A DNA stretch of 64,000 bases, taken from positions 2,356,001-2,420,000 of the forward strand of contig CAVPVV010000003.1 in assembly GCA_963709325.1 (NCBI GenBank), in the 5' to 3' direction. The position numbers and the translations under genes are program-made. Position 1 is the first letter of the stretch, and each line of letters starts with the position of its first letter. Below, one piece after another: positions 35,913-45,323 of the stretch. The notes beneath the pieces are model-generated. The model searched no databases. It saw only the letters and a program-made list of their open reading frames with translations, and had not been told where the DNA came from. This stretch comes from VFZN01 sp963709325 (GTDB taxonomy: Bacteria > Acidobacteriota > Vicinamibacteria > Vicinamibacterales > UBA2999).

Positions 35913-36634
35913 GCTGTGCCCACGTGGAACGCGATCTGGACGCGTATCTCGATCGTGAGCTCGATGTGGAGGCGTCGAAGGCCGTCCGCGATCACCTCGG
36001 CGAGTGCGCGGCGTGTCGCCGTCAGGTGGCTGAACGGGAAGCGCTCGGCCGGCTGGTCCGGGCGGCGCCGCGCTACTCGGCCCCTGCTCGCCTCCGCGAA
36101 CGGGTGTTACAGTCGGCCCGCTCCAGGGTCCCGCCGCGTGTGCTCACGTGGGCAGCGGCCGCAGTGCTCGTCATCTCGGTCGCCGGCGGCGCCAGCCTGC
36201 TGCGCTCGGGCGCTACGAAAGGCGATGCGGTCGCCGGTGACGCCGTCAGCAGCCATGTGCGCTCCCTGATGGCCGACCACCTGTTCGATGTCCGGTCGAC
36301 CGATCAGCACACGGTCAAGCCGTGGTTCCTGGGCAGGCTCGATTTCTCGCCGCCGGTCGTGGACCTCGCCTCGATCGGCTTCCCGCTCGTCGGCGGCCGG
36401 CTCGACTACATCGGCGGGCGGCAGGTAGCGGCCCTGGTATACGAACGGCGGCAGCACACCATCAACGTGTTCGTCTTCCCGGTCCGCGACGAGGCGCCTG
36501 CGGGAGCGTCCGTCGGAACAATCCGAGGATTCCATGTTCGCCACTGGGTTCGCGGCGGTATGCACTTCTGGGCGGTGTCGGATCTGAACGAGACCGAGTT
36601 GACACAGTTCTGCCAGGCCCTCGAGTCGTCTTGA
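35909..36634 (+). CDS. Anti-sigma factor with zinc-binding (zf-HC2) domain
   Basis: 241 residues. The N-terminal ZAS/zf-HC2 motif is complete: Cys3 with HVERDLDAYLDREL and HLGECAACRR (HxxxCxxC at about 30-38). One membrane helix at about 76-97 (WAAAAVLVISVAGGASLL) places the remaining 140 residues in the periplasm, where they probably sense envelope or copper-related stress (inference from the cupredoxin neighbour). Coupled to the upstream sigma factor by a 4-nt overlap. After this gene comes about 800 bp without an intact gene. Confidence 0.92.
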   Translation: MSCAHVERDLDAYLDRELDVEASKAVRDHLGECAACRRQVAEREALGRLVRAAPRYSAPARLRERVLQSARSRVPPRVLTWAAAAVLVISVAGGASLLRSGATKGDAVAGDAVSSHVRSLMADHLFDVRSTDQHTVKPWFLGRLDFSPPVVDLASIGFPLVGGRLDYIGGRQVAALVYERRQHTINVFVFPVRDEAPAGASVGTIRGFHVRHWVRGGMHFWAVSDLNETELTQFCQALESS

Positions 36635-36709
36635 TCGCGTTGGCAGCGAACTGTGCCAGGCTCGCAGTTCGGGCTGCCAGCCGCTCCCGAAGGCGATGAT
36701 CGGCGGACG

Positions 36710-36987
36710 CTACGGGCCACGACGGGTGAGCCGCTGGAGGAGTGGCAGGTCCGGATCCGCGGTGCGAAGCAGCGGCCACACCTGTCCTCGACGCTCGCCG
36801 CATCCGTCGGGCGACCGAGCGCGCGATAGAGCTCCGCGAGGGCGAGTTGCGCACGAATCCACGACATGCCGCCATGGCTGCTCTGCACGTCAAACATCTG
36901 GGGCCGCATCGAAGTCATCGATTCGAGCACCTCCGGCGCCCGTTCCGTTTGACCAACCGCGCGACACGGCGCCCAACCGCTCGGCAA
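36710..36987 (-). pseudogene. Remnant: C-terminal tail of a TPR protein
   Basis: On the minus strand the reading RPQMFDVQSSHGGMSWIRAQ, LALAELYRALGRPTDAASVED is TPR-like. Near 36776-36784 the frame shifts by one base and continues PLLRTADPDLPLLQRLTRR to a TAG at 36712-36710, the usual kind of tail of TPR-bearing kinases or transcriptional regulators. The N-terminal remainder of the gene is absent. This is a fossil tail. Confidence 0.65.
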
Positions 36988-37084
36988 CGAGGTTTCCGCA
37001 TGACGTTTGTGAGGACGGCACGGCAGTAACAGTGGTCAACGGCAAGGGCGGTGGCGCGCGTGACGGGACCGCTGACCCCGGGCG

Positions 37085-37203
37085 TCAGCGGCCGCGTGGT
37101 CGCGCCGGCGCCGGTCCCGTCGCTTGCGGCAGCGCGAAGGTGAAGATGGCGTCGCCGGCGGTGATCGTGATGCACTGCCGGGCCATCGACGGCGTAGCTG
37201 ATG
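37085..37203 (-). pseudogene. Remnant: C-terminus of a PQQ-dependent dehydrogenase
   Basis: On the minus strand, GISYAVDG and, after a one-base shift, CITITAGDAIFTFALPQA, ending at a TGA at 37087-37085. This matches the C-terminus of the intact quinoprotein at 50224-51876 (AISYAVDNRQFITITAGNAI, then FTFALPQA) almost residue by residue. Only about 40 codons remain. Confidence 0.75.
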
Positions 37204-37422
37204 CCATCGCCACCTTCTCCCAGGAGCGCCCGTCCCCCGCCCTCGACAATATCGGCGGGCTGGGTCGGCTTCGGCGACGACGGGATCGTCAGCGAGGGCA
37301 TGAACGACGTTGCCGGCAGGTCCTACTTCTCGTCGCGGATCGCCATCGGTCCCGAACTGCTGTTGCTTGGCGGCGAGAATCACAGGATCAACGGCGTGGT
37401 GGGTGTCAGGCTCGGCAGATAG
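37200..37422 (+). pseudogene. Remnant: relative of the small beta-barrel protein at 26532-27065
   Basis: Reads FSQERPSPALDN, then after a frame change near 37247 ISAGWVGFGDDGIVSEGM, RSYFSSRIAIGPELLLLGGENH, and directly RINGVVGVRLGR with a TAG at 37420-37422. The intact relative has about 85 residues between GENH and VNGVVGVRLGR, so a clean internal deletion has joined the two ends. With the frameshift the copy cannot be functional. Confidence 0.75.
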
Positions 37423-37443
37423 GCGATCCGCTCGCCCATCAGA

Positions 37444-40116
37444 TTACGGCACCAGGCGCTCGAGCTCCTGGCGCCAGTTCAGCACGACTTGAATCGCCGG
37501 CCGAGGCGCCGACCCTCCATCGTCCACTCGCAGATCGCCAGCGTTCATCAGGAACCGCTTTCCGTCGCTGGTCACGGTGTACCGTGCGGCGGACACTCCA
37601 TAAACGAGACCGGCCAAGTGGAACAGCGGGCGCGCCTGGCCCACCGCCAGCACCGGGTTCGTGGTGATCGGCACGACCATCACGGCGAAATCGCTGCGGC
37701 GGCTATAGAACACTTCGCCGCTTCGTCCCCACACCAGATCACCGGCGCCTCCGGTGGACAGCGGCTGCTTCTGTCCCGGCCCGTGGACCGGGCGGATGTA
37801 CGCCTCGGCCTTACCGGTCTCGGTCGAGACATACGCCACGTAGCGTCCATCCGGTGAGAACACCGCCCCCGTCTCATCGCCCGGTCCAGCCGCGAACGGC
37901 GTTGGCTCGGACGCCTTGCCGTCCTCGACGCGGATCATGAGGATGTCCGTGCCACCGTCGGTCTTGTGATGGTGAACGGCGAGCGTCCGCCCGTCGGGTG
38001 ACCACGAATCCACGTCCACCTGCCCGGTGAGCGTCGTCAGCCGGCTGGGGCTGCTGCCGTCGGCTGGCTGCAGCCAGACGTTCGAACTGCCCTCGCTTTC
38101 GGATCTCGACGACGTGTAGGCCACGGCGCCGTCCGCGCGCCACGCCGCGAAGCCCGACCGGCCGTCGGAGGTGAGCCGCGTCTCGCGTCCGTTCGGCAGG
38201 TCGAAGACGCGGACGTCCTGGTCGGCGGCGACGAGCACTCGCTGATCGTCGGGCGACAGCCGCGGAGTACGGAAGAAGCTCGGCCGGATGCCGGAAATGG
38301 GCTCGGTGTGTCCATCGCGATCGACCCACGTCAACGGGCTTCGCGTCGAAGCGCCCGCGCCGACGACGTAGACCAACGTTCCTCCGTCCGACACGCCGTA
38401 ATTGGCGCTGGCGGTGACCAGCCCCCGGCCGACGCCAACCAGCACCGAGACAGGGCCGCCCCTGGTCTCGAGTGTCCGGGGATCGAACCGTACGGCGTTC
38501 AGTCCATCCTCAACCGAGTAGACGAGATGTCCGCTGTTCAGGTATCGCGCATCGGCGCCGTTCGGCAGCAGCACCTTACGCGTGCCGGATTTGAGCGACT
38601 GCGCCACGACGTCGGCGGTATCCCAGCGGTTGCGCTGTGTGAACACCGAAGGTCGCGACGCGCTGAACAACAGCGTGTCGTTGTCCGGCAGCAATTGAGG
38701 ACTGTCCAGCTGCTCGCCGCCGTTGGCTGTGACGATGAGCGCTGGTGTGCCACCACTGGCAGTCACTCGCATGATGCCCTGACGGTCTCCGTAGTAGATG
38801 AAGCCATCATCAGCCCAGTGCACGCCGGACGGGGTGGGTGCGGACGCGATGACCACCGGAGCTCCGCCGCCGAGAGCCAGGCGCTTCAACTGCCCGCCCT
38901 GGAAATACCCGACGGATTGGCCGTCCGGTGAGAAGAATGGCGAGACGAGCGGGTCCTCCGTCCCCGGCACAAGGCGGCCATCGCTCTCGTTCAACGCGCG
39001 CACATAGAGGCCGCGATTGGTCAGATACGCGTATCGCTGGCCATCACGCGAAAGCGCGAACACATTGTTGCCGGAGTAGGCGAAGTTCACGCCTGGCGGC
39101 AAGACCTGGCTGAAGCGGATTGGAGCGTCTGTGCCGCCTGGCGTAGGCCGCCAGAGCGCCCTCGTCACCAGGCCGCCCGCGATCGCGGCGGCAACTGCGA
39201 TCGCGATGGGGAGAGCCAGGCGGCGCGGCCGCGCAGGAGATTCCGCCGCGGTCACCGTTGTCTCGAACGCGCCGTCGAGCGCGAGACGGAGGTCCTGCAC
39301 GTGCGCGAGGCGCTTCCGGACGTCCTTCTGCAGGCACGCGCGCATGAGCATGTCGATGCGCGGCGGGACATCCGGTAGTCGGTCCCAATCCGGATCTGCG
39401 CGGATCACAGCAGCGAGAACTTCGGCGGTGCTGTCGGCCGCGAACGCGCGCCGTCCCGAGACCATCTCGAACAGGATCAAACCGAAGGCCCAGATGTCGG
39501 TTCGTTGGTCGACGGGTCGACCGGAGGCCTGCTCTGGCGACATGTAGGCCACGGTACCGAGGATCACCCCGACCTCGGTCGGACTGGCACTGCGCGTTGC
39601 GCCTTCTGAGACTCTCAGTCCCGCCGCCTCCGAAGACTGAAGGCTCTTGGCCAGTCCGAAGTCCAGCACCTTGACCACACCGTCCGGCCGCACCATGACG
39701 TTGGCCGGCTTCAGATCGCGATGGACGATCCCCTGTCCGTGCGCGGCCTCGAGCGCCTCGATGATCTGCCTGGCAATCGCCAGCGCCTCATCGAGCGGCA
39801 GCGGGCCCTGCGCAATGCGCTCCGCGAGGGTGACGCCCTCGACGAGTTCCATCACCAGTGCGGGCGTGCTGCCCGACTGCTCGATCCCGTATATGGCTGC
39901 GATGTTCGGGTGATTCAGCGCCGCAAGTGCCCGCGCTTCGCGATCGAGCCGCGACAGGCGTGCGGGATCTTGAGCGGCGGCCTCGTCGAGTGATTTGAGT
40001 GCCACCTGGCGCCCGAGTGCGGCGTCGGTGGCGCGCCACACCTGTCCCATCCCGCCGGCGCCCAGCTGGCCGGTGATCTCGTAGGCGCCGAGTCGGGAAC
40101 CGACGGCTAACGGCAC
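37444..40116 (-). CDS. Ser/Thr protein kinase with WD40-like (TolB) propeller
   Basis: 890 residues. Kinase motifs: GAGGMGQVW (19-27), K41, HRDLKPAN (132-139), DFG (152-154), YMSPEQ. A membrane helix follows at roughly 300-320 (LALPIAIAVAAAIAGGLV), then TolB/WD40-like blades in the periplasm (FSPDGQSVGYFQGG, LSPDDQRVLVAADQD, WSPDGRTLAVHHHK, FSPDGRYVAYVS), ending in a typical FLM-N-AGDLR...VVLNWRQEL tail of this receptor-kinase family. All catalytic residues are present. It is followed by the 36.6-37.4 kb graveyard. Confidence 0.93.
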   Translation of the reverse strand: MPLAVGSRLGAYEITGQLGAGGMGQVWRATDAALGRQVALKSLDEAAAQDPARLSRLDREARALAALNHPNIAAIYGIEQSGSTPALVMELVEGVTLAERIAQGPLPLDEALAIARQIIEALEAAHGQGIVHRDLKPANVMVRPDGVVKVLDFGLAKSLQSSEAAGLRVSEGATRSASPTEVGVILGTVAYMSPEQASGRPVDQRTDIWAFGLILFEMVSGRRAFAADSTAEVLAAVIRADPDWDRLPDVPPRIDMLMRACLQKDVRKRLAHVQDLRLALDGAFETTVTAAESPARPRRLALPIAIAVAAAIAGGLVTRALWRPTPGGTDAPIRFSQVLPPGVNFAYSGNNVFALSRDGQRYAYLTNRGLYVRALNESDGRLVPGTEDPLVSPFFSPDGQSVGYFQGGQLKRLALGGGAPVVIASAPTPSGVHWADDGFIYYGDRQGIMRVTASGGTPALIVTANGGEQLDSPQLLPDNDTLLFSASRPSVFTQRNRWDTADVVAQSLKSGTRKVLLPNGADARYLNSGHLVYSVEDGLNAVRFDPRTLETRGGPVSVLVGVGRGLVTASANYGVSDGGTLVYVVGAGASTRSPLTWVDRDGHTEPISGIRPSFFRTPRLSPDDQRVLVAADQDVRVFDLPNGRETRLTSDGRSGFAAWRADGAVAYTSSRSESEGSSNVWLQPADGSSPSRLTTLTGQVDVDSWSPDGRTLAVHHHKTDGGTDILMIRVEDGKASEPTPFAAGPGDETGAVFSPDGRYVAYVSTETGKAEAYIRPVHGPGQKQPLSTGGAGDLVWGRSGEVFYSRRSDFAVMVVPITTNPVLAVGQARPLFHLAGLVYGVSAARYTVTSDGKRFLMNAGDLRVDDGGSAPRPAIQVVLNWRQELERLVP

Positions 40117-40240
40117 GGGCGGGTCGGATTATAGGGGATTGGCGTCGGGTCGACGCTCGGCGGCGTTCGCGATCGCCCAACCGCGAGGCCGAGGCGGTGA
40201 CCGCGAGCGTGAGGGCCCGCGATCCATTGAGGGTCCGGCC

Positions 40241-40615
40241 TCAGCGACTTGCAACGCTGAGGATGTTGCCGTCCGGATCCTTGAACCACGCGACCTTCAT
40301 GTGGCCGCCGACGTGCACGTCACCCTCCCGCTTCGTATCCGGCAAGTCGTAATGCTCGAACTTGACGCCCCTGCCCTTCAGCGTCCGGACCACGTCATCG
40401 ACGTCGTCCACCGTCCAGGTCAGGGCCGTCGCTTTGTTCGTGCCGGCAAAGCGGGACTTGTAGACGTTGATGGTGGTGTCGCCGCTCTCGTAGACGATGA
40501 CCTCACCGTCCTCGGAGCCGGCTCGGCTGAGCCCCAAGGTCCCTTCGTAGAATTTCGAGGCCACGCCGAGGTCCTTGACTGCAACCATGGCGGTCGCGTC
40601 TGTATCTCGCAGCAT
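40241..40615 (-). CDS. VOC family (glyoxalase/bleomycin-resistance fold) protein
   Basis: 124 residues with AGGGAG about 8 nt before the ATG. Two beta-alpha-beta-beta-beta modules: VAVKDLGVASKFYEGTLGL, then LTWTVDDVDDVVRTLKGRGV and the closing VAWFKDPDGNILSVA (with the Glu metal position replaced by Asn-Ile-Leu context, as in many VOC proteins). Likely a metal-dependent or binding-only VOC protein; substrate unknown. The 317-bp stretch upstream to 40932 holds only a possible sigma-54 promoter and no recognisable gene. Confidence 0.88.
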   Translation of the reverse strand: MLRDTDATAMVAVKDLGVASKFYEGTLGLSRAGSEDGEVIVYESGDTTINVYKSRFAGTNKATALTWTVDDVDDVVRTLKGRGVKFEHYDLPDTKREGDVHVGGHMKVAWFKDPDGNILSVASR

Positions 40616-40819
40616 GTCGATTCTCCCTGGTTGTGTGTCGTGAAATCAGTCGGAACGCTGCTCCAGCGTTGCGTTCCTCCCGCCGAATCAGGCTTACTGC
40701 TGGGCGAGTTGAATCTCGATGCAGGAATCATCCCAACGCCCAGGGAAAGCCCGACTTTGTCGTTCGCTTTCGACCGCTCGGGACCTTCGGGAGGGTTGAT
40801 GTAAGGCTGGGCCGGTGAG

Positions 40820-40836
40820 TTGGCGAGCTCTATGCA
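40820..40836 (+). promoter_or_regulatory. Candidate sigma-54 promoter upstream of the gene at 40933
   Basis: TTGGCGAGCTCTATGCA: GG at 40822-40823, exactly 10 nt, GC at 40834-40835, with TTGG and TGCA matching the -24/-12 consensus well. It lies about 98 bp before the start codon of the small membrane protein. Confidence 0.45.
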
Positions 40837-40932
40837 GTCCCATCAATGGCCGCGGTCCGTCAATGTCGAGGTGGTGACCGGGCCACAGATGCGCGCCCGA
40901 GCTGCAGCGGTGCCGGGCGCCGGAGGTGTCAC

Positions 40933-41301
40933 ATGTTGAGCACCATGTTGGGAATGGGCATCGGAGCCGCCGCCACCTTCTTCGCCGACCCGCAAGGCGG
41001 TCAGCGCCGGCGTGCGCAGGCCCGGGAGCAGTTCATTCGTGCGAGCCGGCAAACGCAGGGCGCGCTCGACGCGACGGCACGTGATCTGGCGAACCGCAAG
41101 TCGGAGTGGCTGGACACCGTGCGCGGGACTCTGGAACACGACGCCGTCAAGGATTTTCGACTCGTCAAACGCGTCCGCGCAGCCATTGGCCCCCGGCGTT
41201 CGCGCCGCAATCCTTGGAACTGGGCGCCACGCACCCAGGCATTGGCTGCCGTCGGACTCGCGGCGACCGGGCTGTGCGTCGCCAGGTACGCGCGCCGCTG
41301 A
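40933..41301 (+). CDS. Small YtxH-like membrane/stress protein
   Basis: 122 residues from ATG 40933 with GGAGGTGTCAC upstream. MLSTMLGMGIGAAATFFADPQGGQRRR is a short membrane segment followed by a basic stretch, as in YtxH-like and related envelope-stress proteins; a helical middle (AREQFIRASRQTQGALDATA) and a hydrophobic C-terminal segment (ALAAVGLAATGLCVARYARR) follow. Function unknown. A sigma-54-like promoter upstream groups it with the small stress genes near 58-62 kb (inference). Confidence 0.7.
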   Translation: MLSTMLGMGIGAAATFFADPQGGQRRRAQAREQFIRASRQTQGALDATARDLANRKSEWLDTVRGTLEHDAVKDFRLVKRVRAAIGPRRSRRNPWNWAPRTQALAAVGLAATGLCVARYARR

Positions 41302-41324
41302 ACAACGGCAGTCGCTAGTACCGT

Positions 41325-41582
41325 TTACTCGCCGCGCAGAGTCCGGACGGGATCGACCTGCGCGGCGACCCGCGCCGGCATGTAGCTGGCGATTGCGGTA
41401 ATGCCCACGAGTCCAATCGAGACGAGCGCGTAGATCGCGGGCTCGAACGGGCTCGTGCCAAACAGCAGCGACTTCATCAACTGCGTAAGTGCCGCGGCGC
41501 CCGCGAGCCCGCAGGCGATGCCGGCCAGGGCCAGCACTACGCCGCGCCCCACGAACATCGCCACGAGCTCGCGGCGCGCCGG
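41325..41582 (-). pseudogene. Remnant: C-terminal end of an ADOP/MacB-type permease
   Basis: About 85 codons read RRELVAMFVGRGVVLALAGI, two further hydrophobic helices (GLAGAALTQLMKSLLFG region and YALVSIGLVGITAIASYMP), and the classical PARVAAQVDPVRTLRGE end of Acidobacterial ADOP permeases. Upstream the frame runs into sequence antisense to the next gene, so the rest of the permease is missing. It is a gene tail left beside the 3' end of the Fn3 protein gene. Confidence 0.75.
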
Positions 41583-41781
41583 TAGGGTGAAGCCATGCCA
41601 GCAGGAAGCCGCCCGACCAGGAAATCCGTGAAGGAAGCGAGCACAGGCTAGACAGAGTCGTGCGAGCCGTGTATCAACGGATCGGGCCCCGCGTGGGTCA
41701 CTCGGACACGCCGCGGCCGGCGCTCGAGAGCAACCGCGCGCGGTTGACGTTCCGTTCGGAACGAACCGAGCCGCCTCGTTC

Positions 41782-44014
41782 TCATTTGCCTCCCTGGGCG
41801 GCTCCGGTGACGACAACGGTTGCGTCCGCGGACGGTGGGCCGGTGCCTGCGCCATTCACGGCGCGTACCTCGCACATAGTACGTGCCTCGTCCAACGCCA
41901 CTCGCTGCAAACGAGGTCGCCGGACCGGTCGTCACGCGCGCCAGGTTCGACAGGCCAGGCGAGGTGCCCGCTTCGAGCAGATAGCCGATGGGTGGGTCGC
42001 CGTTCGCAGGGGCAGTCCAAGCGAGCGAGACGTTCGTCCCGGACACCGTCGGGACAGGTGCGCTCGGTGGTCCTGGCAGTGTCGCGGCGGACCCCACGAC
42101 GACGAAGATCTCGCCGGAGGGCGCGCTCGTGCCGCAGGCGTTGCCAGCGCGAACGCGGATGAAATACGTTCCCGAAGGCGCGGCTGCGCTGAAGAGCGTA
42201 GCCGGCGGCAGTACTGCCGTCGCGAGGTTGCTGAGGCCGGGGCCGGAGCCAGCTTCGAGAATGTAGCGCCCGACGTTGCCGGATGCTGGATCCCAGTTCA
42301 AGGTCACCGATCCGCCGGCGACCGACGCGCGTAAGCCGGTGGGGATTGCAGGAGGCAAGACGCACCCGACATCCAGGCGCATGACCGGTGTCGGGAGGCT
42401 TTGCCCGGCAGCGTTGGTTGCGCGGAGTCGCACGTAGTAGGTGCCCGTCGGCGCGGACGACGCGAACGTCGTCACGTCGCCGAGAGGAATCGAAGCCAGC
42501 ACGAAGCTGCTCGGCGTCGCTCCCACCTCGAGGAGATAACCGGTCGCAGCGGGACCGATCGTGGGCCTCGTCCACTGCATCGACACCGTGTTGTCGATGG
42601 CGCTCGCCTGGAAGGCTTGGGGCGGATCGGGGTAACCATCGTCCCGCGGGGTCAGAGTGACCCTGAGCACGGCGCCGACCGCGATCGGCGGCAGCGTGAT
42701 CTGGACCGTGCCGTCGTAGACGTTCGCGGCTGTGGTCGAGAGCAGCGAGGGTGCCGACAAGGCCGCCTCGCCGGTATCCGGAATCGACTCGATGCGCACG
42801 TTCACCCTCCGGACCCCGTTGAACAGCGGCATCGAGGTGATGCTGTTCAAAGCAAGTTGTGCGTTCAACGAGGCCGGCTCCCTGGTGTACGACTTGTCGA
42901 AATCCACGTGACCGACGAGCACCTGCGGGAACGCGGTCTCCGACGCGCTGCTGGCGAGCGCGACGATATGAGGGCCGCTCACCGAGGACGCCACGCGCGT
43001 CGCGACGCCGTCTGCATAGAACTTGTGGGCCCACCACACCGAGCGGGGTTGCAGGGAGCCCTCGGTCAGCAACCCGGAGAGCATCCCGCCGAAAGCTTCA
43101 GGACTGCTCCAGGTGGTTCGCGCGCCGAGGTCGGCGCCGCCCGCTTCGAACTCGGCGTAGTGCGTCAGCGTCCCGGCGGGCTGGTGTGTGTAGCGCGGCC
43201 CGACCATCTCGTTGGTCACGATGCGCCGGATCTTGAGCGGGGCATAACGCGGATTCTCGAGGAACGAGGCGCGCGCGTCCCGCGCATTGGCGGCAATGGC
43301 GGCGATGCCCGGTGGCGAGTCGTCCGCCACGTGATAGGTGAGGTCGTTGACCTCGCAGCCGTTGGCGAGGCAGAACTCGAGAAACGCCTCCACGTCTGCG
43401 TGAATGTAGGTGCCGAGGGTCGGCCCAGCGATCGCGACATCCGGCCCCATCTCTGCCCGAATGACCCGATACGCCCGCAGGTACAGCTCGTGAAACTGCG
43501 CTCGCGTGCCGTTCCAGAACATCGGGATGTCCGGCTCGTTCCAGACCTCGAACGTGTCGGGCAGGTGATCGTCTCTGAGCCTCCGCACGACGCCCCGCAG
43601 GTGCGTCTCGTATCCGGTCCAGTTCAGCCAGGGTGCGCCGTTCGGCCAGCTGTCGACCGGAAAGCCGTAGTAGGTGGACAGCATCAGCTGGGTCTCGACA
43701 TCAGGTACGATCGAGTAGAAATGACGCGCCAGATCGGCCCGCTGGTAGAAGATCGTGCTCGGGCTGATCGGCTGTGGCCAATGGAAGTCCGAATAGCGCC
43801 AGAATCGCGGCCGCAGAGGCGCCAGGCGATCGGCGGCGGTCGTGGTCGTCGTGCCATAGAGCAGGCCGGAGGCCGAGTTGACGTGCTGCACGGCCGCAAA
43901 GTTCACGGTCACGGATCCGGTCACGGCCTGCGACGACAGAGCGGCCGGAAGGACGCAAACCAGCGCGAGCACGCGCAGTGAAACTGACAGGAAGGAGAGC
44001 ACTTTCCTATTCAT
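41782..44014 (-). CDS. Exported GH39-like glycoside hydrolase with Fn3 domains (3' frameshift)
   Basis: About 740 residues from ATG 44014. Signal peptide at 1-28. The catalytic-type domain shows YGFPVDSWPNGAPWLNWTGY, DTFEVWNEPDIPMFWNGT (the NEP Glu is the acid/base position in GH39/GH-A enzymes), VAIAGPTLGTY and TNEMVGPRYTH. Three Fn3 modules follow (PQAFQASAIDNTVSMQWTRP; PTGLRASVAGGSVTLNWDP; SAPVPTVSGTNVSLAWTAP). At about 41868-41871 one extra base shifts the frame: after GRGTYYVR the expected VRAVNGAGTGPPSADATVVV continues in another frame to a TGA at 41782-41784, while the in-frame reading runs on to 41648 as unrelated sequence. Loss affects only the last Fn3 strands. Confidence 0.75.
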
Positions 44015-44196
44015 TGGACGACGCCTCTGCGTGGGGGAATCAGGAGCGTGTAGATGGTTTGCCCACCCGCGCACGGACAACGCGCGCAGTCAGGAAAGTG
44101 ATGCGCGGGGGCTTCGCAGTGGCATTCTAGCTCAACAATTGGGCTTGCGAGGGGGGAGACCCGTGTGAAATCACGGGCAATCAACGACCTGCACAA

Positions 44197-45198
44197 TCAC
44201 TCGGGGAGCGACGCAGGCAGCCCGAACCACGGGAGCACGCTGCTCTCGAAGCGAGTCATGGCCGAGATGCGATCGCCGGACAGCGTGAGGACGAACAGGC
44301 CTGACCCGTGCCGGATGCCGTCGCCTGGAGCACGAAGGTAAACGCCGAAGGCCGGCTGACCATTCGCCCGCGTCGGAACGAGGTCGTGCGATCGGCGGGT
44401 CAAGATCGTCGCGCAGAAGCGGGCGACAGGCTCGCGACCGTGATACTCGAAAGGAATTGGCGGCATCGAGACACCGACGTCGGTGGTGAGCAAGGCTACC
44501 AGCGCGTCGAGATCAGCGGATTCCCACGCGCGAACGAACGCTGCGGCCACCGCCTGCTCGGTGGGTGAATTGCGAGCGGGAGCCGGTTCACGATCGCCAT
44601 TCGGCAGCTGATGCCGCACGCTGGCCCTGGCGCGCTTGAGGGCGCTGTTGATGGAGTCGATGCTCGAGTCGAGCATGCCGGCCACTTCGCTGGCCTGGTA
44701 TCCGAGGACATCGCGCAGGATCAGCACGGCGCGCTGGCGGGCGGGCAGCAGCTGCAGACTGGTCACAAACGCCAGCGAGATCGCTTCGAGCTGCGCGTAA
44801 CGTGCCTCCGGGCCCAGCCGAGTCGCCATCGCACCCTCGAGGAGGACGTCGGGATACGGCTCCAGCCACGCGACCTCACCGAGACGGGTCGGCTCAGGCG
44901 GTTGCACCTGCGGAACGTCCCACTCCTTCGCCGGCCGTCGGCTGGCCGAGCGAAGCGCGTTGAGACACCGGTTGGTGGCGATCCGATAGAGCCAGGTGCG
45001 GATCGAGGCGCGCTCCTCGAACGTGCCGAGCCCCTGCCACGCGGCCAGCAGCGTGTCCTGCAGGACGTCCTCGGCGTCCTGCAAGGATCCGAGCATCCGG
45101 TAGCAGTGCAGCTGCAGCTCTCGACGATACGGCTCGGTCAGCTCTCGAAACGCCTCGCCATCTCCGGAACGCGCCCTGGTCATCGGATCGGTCGTCAA
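44197..45198 (-). CDS. ECF-family sigma factor with C-terminal SnoaL-like domain
   Basis: About 333 residues from TTG 45198, chosen because GGGAGGAG lies 6 nt upstream; GTG 45228 and ATG 45183 are alternatives. Region 2 (GDGEAFRELTEPYRRELQLH, CYRMLGSLQDAEDVLQDTLL) and region 4 (LPARQRAVLILRDVLGYQAS, EVAGMLDSSIDSINSALKRA) are clear. The C-terminal third is a SnoaL-like cone domain (AFVRAWESADLDALVALLTT) with a closing FGLPASLPE. In this group (ECF41/SigJ-like) the SnoaL domain replaces a separate anti-sigma factor. Divergent from an SDR gene, often the type of target for such factors. Confidence 0.88.
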   Translation of the reverse strand: MTTDPMTRARSGDGEAFRELTEPYRRELQLHCYRMLGSLQDAEDVLQDTLLAAWQGLGTFEERASIRTWLYRIATNRCLNALRSASRRPAKEWDVPQVQPPEPTRLGEVAWLEPYPDVLLEGAMATRLGPEARYAQLEAISLAFVTSLQLLPARQRAVLILRDVLGYQASEVAGMLDSSIDSINSALKRARASVRHQLPNGDREPAPARNSPTEQAVAAAFVRAWESADLDALVALLTTDVGVSMPPIPFEYHGREPVARFCATILTRRSHDLVPTRANGQPAFGVYLRAPGDGIRHGSGLFVLTLSGDRISAMTRFESSVLPWFGLPASLPE

Positions 45199-45298
45199 CG
45201 CTCCTCCCGGACTGATTCTCTCGCGCACTCCAGTATGGACACCACCGAGGCGGCGAACTGGGCGGCGCCCATTTCCACGACGTCATCGTGTCTGCACT

Positions 45299-45314
45299 GT
45301 TGAACACTTTCAAC
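45299..45314. promoter_or_regulatory. Inverted repeat GTTGAA-N4-TTCAAC before the SDR gene
   Basis: Six-base perfect arms with a CACT spacer lie 10 nt before the SDR start codon and about 100 bp from the divergent sigma-factor gene. It could be an operator or a small hairpin close to the ribosome site. Confidence 0.35.
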
Positions 45315-45323
45315 GGGAGCCAA

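Noticed and set aside
40740..40818. Short plus-strand tail ending VDVRLGR, resembling the end of the small beta-barrel protein
   Set aside because: Only the last seven residues agree; too short to claim a third remnant.
42401..43981. 526-codon plus-strand open frame
   Set aside because: Antisense to the GH39-like/Fn3 gene; Arg-rich without domains.
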